9,842 bases of DNA, from assembly GCA_029865675.1 (NCBI GenBank), contig JARXAU010000206.1:1-9842 (forward strand). Reading direction: 5' to 3'. Shown piece by piece: positions 6,161 to 9,842 of this stretch. Numbering within the stretch: position 1 is the stretch's first letter; the number at the start of each line of letters is the position of its first letter. Source of the stretch: Rhodoferax sp. (GTDB lineage: Bacteria; Pseudomonadota; Gammaproteobacteria; Burkholderiales; Burkholderiaceae_C). Below the pieces are notes generated by a model that searched no databases, was not told the origin of the DNA, and saw nothing but the letters and a program-made list of their open reading frames with translations. The translations under genes were made by a program, and so were the position numbers.

Positions 6161-7084
6161 CTACCAGCTGTCGTCGCTGCCGCCGGACTCTTCGCCGTCC
6201 CAGCCCGCACCCGTGCCGCCATCAAACATACCCAAATCGGGCTGCCCTGGCGCATCCATTGGCACATAGCCGCTGTCGCCGGTGGCCGGGCTGGCTGTGG
6301 CCGAGTCACTGTTGCCGTGCTTGTCGTCTTCAAGTGCGTGGCTAAGCGCGTAGCCTGCAGCCAGCCCGGCCACGCCGCCTAGCACCGCACCCCCAATACC
6401 TGCGCCCGGTGCACGCGCGCCGTAGCCGGTGGTATGCCGTGGGCCATGGCCTGGGGCATAGCCTGAGCCATGGGGCGCATAGGGTGTGCCAAAACCAGTG
6501 GCCCCAGCGGCATGCGTGGCACCCGCCGCATGAGGGGCGGGCACGGGCGATGGGTAAGACATCGCTGGGCGCGCAGCCGTCCTGCTGCTGCGGTACATCA
6601 GAAACGCCGCCAGCACCAGTACGCCGATGCCGAGCAACCCATAGTTCATGTTCAAGGCCGGGCTCGCGGGCTCGGCTGCGGGTGCCACGGCTGCGACGAT
6701 GGGCGTTGCGAGCGTGCTGGCGGGCCGCTGGGCTTCGCTGGCGGCAGCCTTGATTTTGTCCAAAGTCTGCTGAAATTTCTCGGGGCTGCTGGCAAATTTG
6801 AGCGAATCGTCAATGGCTTTGGCGCGCGCTATCTCGGTCAGGGCTTCGTCGTACTTGGCCCCATGGGCAAGTACCTGGCCCAGCTCGTAATGCGCCCTTG
6901 CGCTGCCCGGCTTTTCTTGCAGCACTTCGCGCAGCATGGTTTCTGCCTGGGCGTATCGACCGGCATTGACGGCGGCCTCAATGTCTTTGGGTGCAGGCAG
7001 CGCCAAGGCCAAGGCACAGGTCACCAGCAGCATGCAGGCGCCCAGCCAGCGCAAGGCGCGGCGGGTCAGAGGTGTGGCTTGCAT
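6161..7084 (-). CDS. Membrane-anchored TPR protein with glycine-zipper segment, function unknown
   Basis: I do not recognise a named family for the whole 307-residue protein. Parts in order: a signal peptide or anchor (1-29: TRRALRW, then a Leu/Ala-rich core ending LALP); about two TPR repeats (34-100, with AGRYAQAETMLREVL and ARAHYELGQVLA); an Ala/Pro linker; one transmembrane helix (148-164); and a His/Gly/Pro/Tyr-rich low-complexity region (175-226). A glycine-zipper-like stretch follows (228-249, GAGIGGAVLGGVAGLAAGY), then an acidic Gly/Asp/Ser tail ending SDDSW. If the N-terminus is cleaved, the TPR part is periplasmic and the Gly-rich and acidic parts are cytoplasmic. GGGAGA eight bases upstream (7093-7098) supports the ATG. 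The hexapeptide HAAGAT occurs twice in tandem (6497-6532). It lies 116 bases upstream of phaM on the same strand; co-transcription is possible but unproven. Confidence 0.8.
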   Translation of the reverse strand: MQATPLTRRALRWLGACMLLVTCALALALPAPKDIEAAVNAGRYAQAETMLREVLQEKPGSARAHYELGQVLAHGAKYDEALTEIARAKAIDDSLKFASSPEKFQQTLDKIKAAASEAQRPASTLATPIVAAVAPAAEPASPALNMNYGLLGIGVLVLAAFLMYRSSRTAARPAMSYPSPVPAPHAAGATHAAGATGFGTPYAPHGSGYAPGHGPRHTTGYGARAPGAGIGGAVLGGVAGLAAGYALSHALEDDKHGNSDSATASPATGDSGYVPMDAPGQPDLGMFDGGTGAGWDGEESGGSDDSW

Positions 7085-7334
7085 AAAAGGGATCTCCCGA
7101 GGTGATGAAAGAGACTGACTGTAGTCCTGTAGCCCGACAAGGGTTTGCCTTCAGTGCAAGGCCGTGCAGTGGCGTAGCCCATTGCGACTTGGGCCGTGGG
7201 TTGGCTGCGGGGGATAATTCCACCGACCTTCCCGGGGCCTCGGCGACCACGATGGGCCCAAGCCGCCAAATTCCTCTGTTCATCGACCGCCGGACAGCCT
7301 CCTGCCCAGACACGCCGCCACTTTCGACTTTTTC
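7085..7334. promoter_or_regulatory. Divergent intergenic region, TPR gene / MATE exporter
   Basis: This 250-base spacer must hold promoters for both divergent genes. For the exporter a possible pair is TTGGGC (7189-7194) and GATAAT (7213-7218) with an 18-base spacer; the -10 is good, the -35 poor. Short dyads are GACTGTAGTC (7117-7126), GCCTT/AAGGC (7147-7151 and 7158-7162) and GCCCA/TGGGC (7177-7181 and 7190-7194). An open frame at 7102-7338 crosses the spacer, but its product resembles no family I know and looks like chance. No ribosome site is seen before the exporter ATG. Confidence 0.4.
7093..7098 (-). promoter_or_regulatory. Shine-Dalgarno of the TPR gene
   Basis: On the minus strand this reads GGGAGA, eight bases before the ATG at 7082-7084. 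It decides the start at MQATPLTRR and thus keeps the signal peptide intact. Confidence 0.7.
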
Positions 7335-8663
7335 ATGACGCTTTCTGCTGCACCTCGCTTTGTTACTGGCTCGCCGTTGCGCCATGTGATCGTTATGGCC
7401 AGCACCGGAGCCGTCGGATTGGTGGCGGTGTTTGCCGTGGACTTGATCAATTTGTTTTACATCTCGCTATTGGGCGAGCCCGCAATAGCGGCCGCAGTGG
7501 GTTTTGCGGGAGTGGTGGGTTTTTTTCACACCTCGGTGTGCATCGGTCTGATGATCGGCATTACGGCCACCGTATCGCGCAAGATTGGCGCGGGACAGGC
7601 GGTGGACGCTAGGCGCATGGCGAGCCACAGTTTGCTGCTGATGGCTGGGATTGCCACTGTGCTGGCGCTGGCCACCTTGGTATTTTTGGTGCCTTTGCTG
7701 GAGGCTTTGGGAGCGCGCGGCGAGGTCGCGCAGCTTGCCCAGCGTTACCTGACACTGACCATGCCTTCGGTGCCGCTGTTGGCGGTGGGTATGGCGAGTT
7801 CGGCCTTGCTCAGGTCGGTGGGGGACGCGCGCCGGGGCATGACGGTTACCCTAAGCGCGGCAGCCGTTACGGCGGTGCTCGATCCCTTGTTTATTTTTTA
7901 CTTCGGCATGGGTCTGGACGGCGCGGCCGTGGTGTCCGTGATTTCGCGCTCGGTGCTGATTGGCATAGGCCTGCACGGCGTGGCCCGCGTGCACCACATG
8001 CTCGCCCCGGTGCAGCAAGCGCAGTTGTGGGCGGACGCGCGGGCCCTGTCCAAGGTGGCGGGTCCAGCAGTTCTGACCAATTTGGCCACTCCTGTGGGGG
8101 CCGCCTTTGTCACCTACAGCATGGCGCAGTTTGGTGCCTCTGCAGTGGCCGGTCAGGCCACGGTGGACCGGCTTACGCCAGTGGCTTTTGGCCTGATTTA
8201 TTCGCTCAGCGGCGCCGTGGGTCCGATCTTGGCGCAAAACCTGGGCGCGCAGCGTTTTGACCGGGTGCGCCAAACGCTGCGCGCCAGTGTGGGATTCATG
8301 GCTGCCGCCGTGGCGATTGCTTGGCTGTTGCTCGCTTTGCTTCAAGGGCCGCTGACCCGCGCCTTCTCGCTCGAGGGCGAGGCTGCGCTCTTGTTGCGGG
8401 CGTTTTGTAGCTGGCTGGCAGCCAGTTTCTTTTTTGCTGGTGCCTTGTTTGTGGCCAACGCCGCGTTCAACAACCTGGGCCGCCCGCTGTGGTCCACCGG
8501 CTTTAACTGGGCGCGCGCCACCTTGGGCACGATTCCGCTGGCCTGGTGGGGAGCGCAGTACGGGTCGGTGCAGGTATTGGCCGGGCAGGCGCTCGGAACG
8601 GTGGTGTTTGGCACCCTGGCCTTGTGGGTTGCGTTTCGCCTGACTTCCAAATTGGGCACTTAA
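7335..8663 (+). CDS. MATE-family multidrug/toxin efflux transporter
   Basis: MATE proteins export cationic drugs, dyes or metabolites across the inner membrane in exchange for sodium ions or protons. The 442-residue product is very hydrophobic and has the length and twofold layout of the family, with about 12 membrane helices expected. Diagnostic spots are FAVDLINLFYISLLGE at 33-48 (Asp36 is in the place of the helix-1 acidic residue of NorM-type proteins), the loop SRKIGAGQAVDARR at 81-94, LLRSVGDARRGM at 159-170 (the LRG-GD-R motif) and LDPLFIFYFGMGLDGAAV at 183-200. The second half repeats the pattern, with GPILAQNLGAQRFDRVR. The start is the first ATG before the hydrophobic core, but no Shine-Dalgarno is evident. 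Substrate cannot be told. It converges on the small membrane gene. Confidence 0.92.
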   Translation: MTLSAAPRFVTGSPLRHVIVMASTGAVGLVAVFAVDLINLFYISLLGEPAIAAAVGFAGVVGFFHTSVCIGLMIGITATVSRKIGAGQAVDARRMASHSLLLMAGIATVLALATLVFLVPLLEALGARGEVAQLAQRYLTLTMPSVPLLAVGMASSALLRSVGDARRGMTVTLSAAAVTAVLDPLFIFYFGMGLDGAAVVSVISRSVLIGIGLHGVARVHHMLAPVQQAQLWADARALSKVAGPAVLTNLATPVGAAFVTYSMAQFGASAVAGQATVDRLTPVAFGLIYSLSGAVGPILAQNLGAQRFDRVRQTLRASVGFMAAAVAIAWLLLALLQGPLTRAFSLEGEAALLLRAFCSWLAASFFFAGALFVANAAFNNLGRPLWSTGFNWARATLGTIPLAWWGAQYGSVQVLAGQALGTVVFGTLALWVAFRLTSKLGT

Positions 8664-8688
8664 ACCCCCGCCGCAGGACACGGGGTTT
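8662..8688. terminator. Inverted repeat after the MATE gene, convergent junction
   Basis: AAACCCC (8662-8668) and GGGGTTT (8682-8688) are perfect 7-base complements around a 13-base loop, beginning within the MATE stop codon. Read as RNA in either direction the 3' arm ends in U residues or lies in the opposite gene's trailer, so it could stop transcription from both sides. A competing pairing of the same GGGG with CCCC at 8697-8700 is also possible. There is no long T-run. Confidence 0.45.
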
Positions 8689-8736
8689 GCCGAAGGCCCC
8701 GGCGTGCCAGCTCACGCGGGGCCAGGCAGCCTGCGC

Positions 8737-9117
8737 TCAGTAGTCGCGCTTGGCGGCTGCGCGCAGTTCGTCCATCACGCGCGGATCCAGGCGGGCGAAG
8801 TCCCACATGCGCGCCTCAAGGCGGGCTTGCGCAGCCGCTTTCAGGCGCTGGTCCACCGACTGCGCTACCGCGATGCTGGCGCGGCGCAAGGGGCGGGCGC
8901 AAAACGCCAATCCGGCAAAAACCACGCTCCAAAGGGCCACCCAGCCCAGTAAGAGGTGGCCATCGGCCCAGTTCTCTATTACTTGGTCTGCGATAACCAG
9001 AAGGGAGGCGATCACTGCTGAGAGCAACACTCCAGCGAGCGTCTTCGAAGCCTCACCGGCCACGGGCGCGGTATGCGCAGTGCGCGTGGGAAACTCAAAA
9101 TCAGCGAAACGGGCCAT
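8737..9117 (-). CDS. Small two-helix membrane protein, function unknown
   Basis: The 126-residue product is not assigned to a family. It has a short polar N-terminus (MARFADFEFPTRTAHTAPVAGEAS), a hydrophobic helix at about 27-43 (LAGVLLSAVIASLLVIA), a short loop with ENWADGH, and a second helix at about 55-73 (LLLGWVALWSVVFAGLAFC). The cytoplasmic-type tail is charged and helical (74-126, with RPLRRAS, QRLKAAAQARLEARMWD and DPRVMDELRAA). The frame is open much further upstream, but ATG 9117 is favoured by GGAG six bases before it (9124-9127) and by the clear N-terminus; an earlier start would run across the LysR gene. It is divergent from the LysR gene and may be its target. What the protein does is unknown. 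Confidence 0.8.
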   Translation of the reverse strand: MARFADFEFPTRTAHTAPVAGEASKTLAGVLLSAVIASLLVIADQVIENWADGHLLLGWVALWSVVFAGLAFCARPLRRASIAVAQSVDQRLKAAAQARLEARMWDFARLDPRVMDELRAAAKRDY

Positions 9118-9123
9118 GGCAAA

Positions 9124-9127
9124 CTCC
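9124..9127 (-). promoter_or_regulatory. Shine-Dalgarno of the small membrane gene
   Basis: GGAG on the minus strand, six bases before the ATG at 9115-9117. It resolves the start in a frame that otherwise stays open to about 9705. Confidence 0.7.
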
Positions 9128-9151
9128 AGAATGTGGCGATCAAGAAAAAGT

Positions 9152-9164
9152 GTGTGATTCACAC
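9152..9164. promoter_or_regulatory. Dyad GTGTGA-T-TCACAC
   Basis: This is a perfect 6-base inverted repeat around one central base, 34 bases upstream of the small membrane gene. It shares TGATTCACA (9155-9163) with the second dyad near the LysR start. The likely reading is an activation or repression site for the LysR protein at the divergent promoter. A short two-base-run sequence of this type can also occur by chance. Confidence 0.45.
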
Positions 9165-9213
9165 CATGGGCTGATACTAGGGTTAATACTAATATTGGTC
9201 TAGTTTCAATTAA

Positions 9214-9232
9214 TGATGATTCACATTCATCA
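9214..9232. promoter_or_regulatory. LysR-type box TGATGA-N7-TCATCA
   Basis: Perfect 6-base arms flank TTCACAT. The inner TGA-N7-TCA satisfies the T-N11-A pattern typical of LysR-family binding sites. It lies nine bases before the LysR ATG (9242), the usual position for autoregulation in a divergent LysR arrangement. The flanking 9170-9240 stretch is markedly AT-rich, fitting a bendable promoter. Confidence 0.6.
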
Positions 9233-9241
9233 AACTTATGT

Positions 9242-9842
9242 ATGCCCCATCCTCTGCGCCCATTGCGAAGCTTTGACTTGAATTTGCTCAAGGTGTTTGA
9301 CGTAGTCATGGCCGAGCGCAGTTTGACCAGGGCGGCGCGCGTGCTGTCGCTGACCCAGCCTGCAGTGAGCAACGCCTTGCGCCGTCTGCGCGAAGCCATG
9401 GGTGACGAGCTCCTCGTGCGCCAGGGCCGGGGCCTGCAAGCCACGCCCAAAGCCCTGGAGCTGTGGCCCGAGATCCGCCAAACTCTGGAGCGGCTGCAAG
9501 CCTCGCTGGCCCCGCGCGTTTTTGATCCGAGCACCGCGCAGCGCAGCTTTGTGCTTACCATGGCGGACGCCACCGCTGCGGAGCTGATGGTGGGCATGGT
9601 CACCGCCGTTACCGCGCAGGCCAGCGGCGTGTCGCTGCGCACCGTGCCGCTGACCACCCGTGACCCGCGCCCAATGCTCGACGAGGGCCATGTCGATCTG
9701 GCCATCGGGCACTTTCCAGCCGTGATGCAAGACCTCTCCGCTCGTGCCCAGGCGGGCGAGGCCGCCGCCTTTTTTCACCAACGATTGTTTGAGAGCGACT
9801 ATGTGTGCGTCATGCGCCATGGCCACCCGCTGGCAGATGCAC
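9242..9842 (+). CDS. LysR-family transcriptional regulator (3' end missing)
   Basis: The open frame has no stop and runs off the window, giving the first 200 residues. The N-terminal winged helix-turn-helix is clear: FDLNLLKVFDVVMAERSLTRAA (11-32), then LSLTQPAVSNALRRLRE (35-51), then GDELLVRQGRGLQATPKA (54-71). A linker helix follows (about 72-91), then the start of the effector-binding domain with FVLTMADATAAEL (103-115) and a VDLAIGHFP strand (151-159). This sequence style is closest, by memory, to the NodD/NahR/PcpR branch that often controls aromatic compound genes; that is an inference, and the ligand is unknown. ATG 9242 is chosen because MPHPLRPLRSFDLN fits the family; no Shine-Dalgarno is seen. 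It is divergent from the small membrane gene. Confidence 0.93.
   Translation, partial: MPHPLRPLRSFDLNLLKVFDVVMAERSLTRAARVLSLTQPAVSNALRRLREAMGDELLVRQGRGLQATPKALELWPEIRQTLERLQASLAPRVFDPSTAQRSFVLTMADATAAELMVGMVTAVTAQASGVSLRTVPLTTRDPRPMLDEGHVDLAIGHFPAVMQDLSARAQAGEAAAFFHQRLFESDYVCVMRHGHPLADA

Noticed and set aside
7102..7338. A 78-codon plus-strand open frame ending in an ATGA overlap with the MATE start
   Set aside because: It spans the whole divergent spacer, its product has no recognisable family pattern, and it has many Ser/Pro/Arg codons typical of chance frames; the ATGA overlap looks accidental.
7851..8681. A 276-codon minus-strand open frame opposite the MATE gene
   Set aside because: Low hydrophobic content, rich in Arg, Gln, His and Gly, and fully antisense to a clear transporter; a high-GC shadow frame.
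9238..9276. A 12-codon upstream frame beginning four bases before the LysR start and overlapping it
   Set aside because: No ribosome site precedes it and such short overlapping frames are expected by chance; noted only because both ATGs are so close.
9118..9705. Longer N-terminus of the small membrane protein reaching across the LysR gene
   Set aside because: The extra part is the reverse-strand shadow of the LysR coding region; GGAG at 9124-9127 marks the real start.

Overview
The window reads as a chromosomal segment of a high-GC betaproteobacterium, most likely Burkholderiales and probably Comamonadaceae-like. This rests on the purC/purE/purK/Sua5 housekeeping block, a PhaM-family polyhydroxyalkanoate granule regulator (a family known mainly from Burkholderiales), G/C-rich third codon positions and alanine-rich proteins. 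No IS element, phage gene, tRNA, rRNA or CRISPR array was seen. The assignment is by protein-family recognition only; no database search was run.

Left block (1-4009), purine and tRNA modification. The 3' end of purC enters from the left. A thioredoxin-TPR chaperone gene of the CnoX/YbbN type lies opposite to the purine genes and is cut by one in-frame TAA (702-704) exactly between its two domains. Divergent from it, purE and purK overlap by ATGA and are followed by a Sua5-type threonylcarbamoyl-AMP synthase. PurK and PurE together turn AIR into CAIR, which PurC then converts to SAICAR, so three consecutive de novo purine steps sit here, interrupted only by the opposite-strand chaperone gene.

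Middle block (4036-7084), minus strand. In transcription order it holds a secreted or membrane-anchored TPR protein with a glycine-zipper segment and acidic tail, then a PhaM-like protein, then a FIST-domain sensory protein. phaM and the FIST gene overlap by ATGA and are almost certainly co-translated. A 14-base inverted repeat lies just upstream of the phaM ribosome-binding site.

Right block (7335-9842). A MATE-family exporter on the plus strand converges on a small two-helix membrane protein of unknown function (minus strand). That small gene is divergent from a LysR-family regulator whose 3' part runs off the window. The AT-rich 124-base spacer between them carries two related dyads sharing the 9-mer TGATTCACA 62 bases apart, a plausible LysR operator arrangement.

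Most of the window is ordinary core genome. The items most worth a second look are the single-stop split of the CnoX-like gene, the translationally coupled phaM-FIST pair, and the LysR/small membrane protein pair with its paired operators. I found no convincing evidence for a wholly new system.
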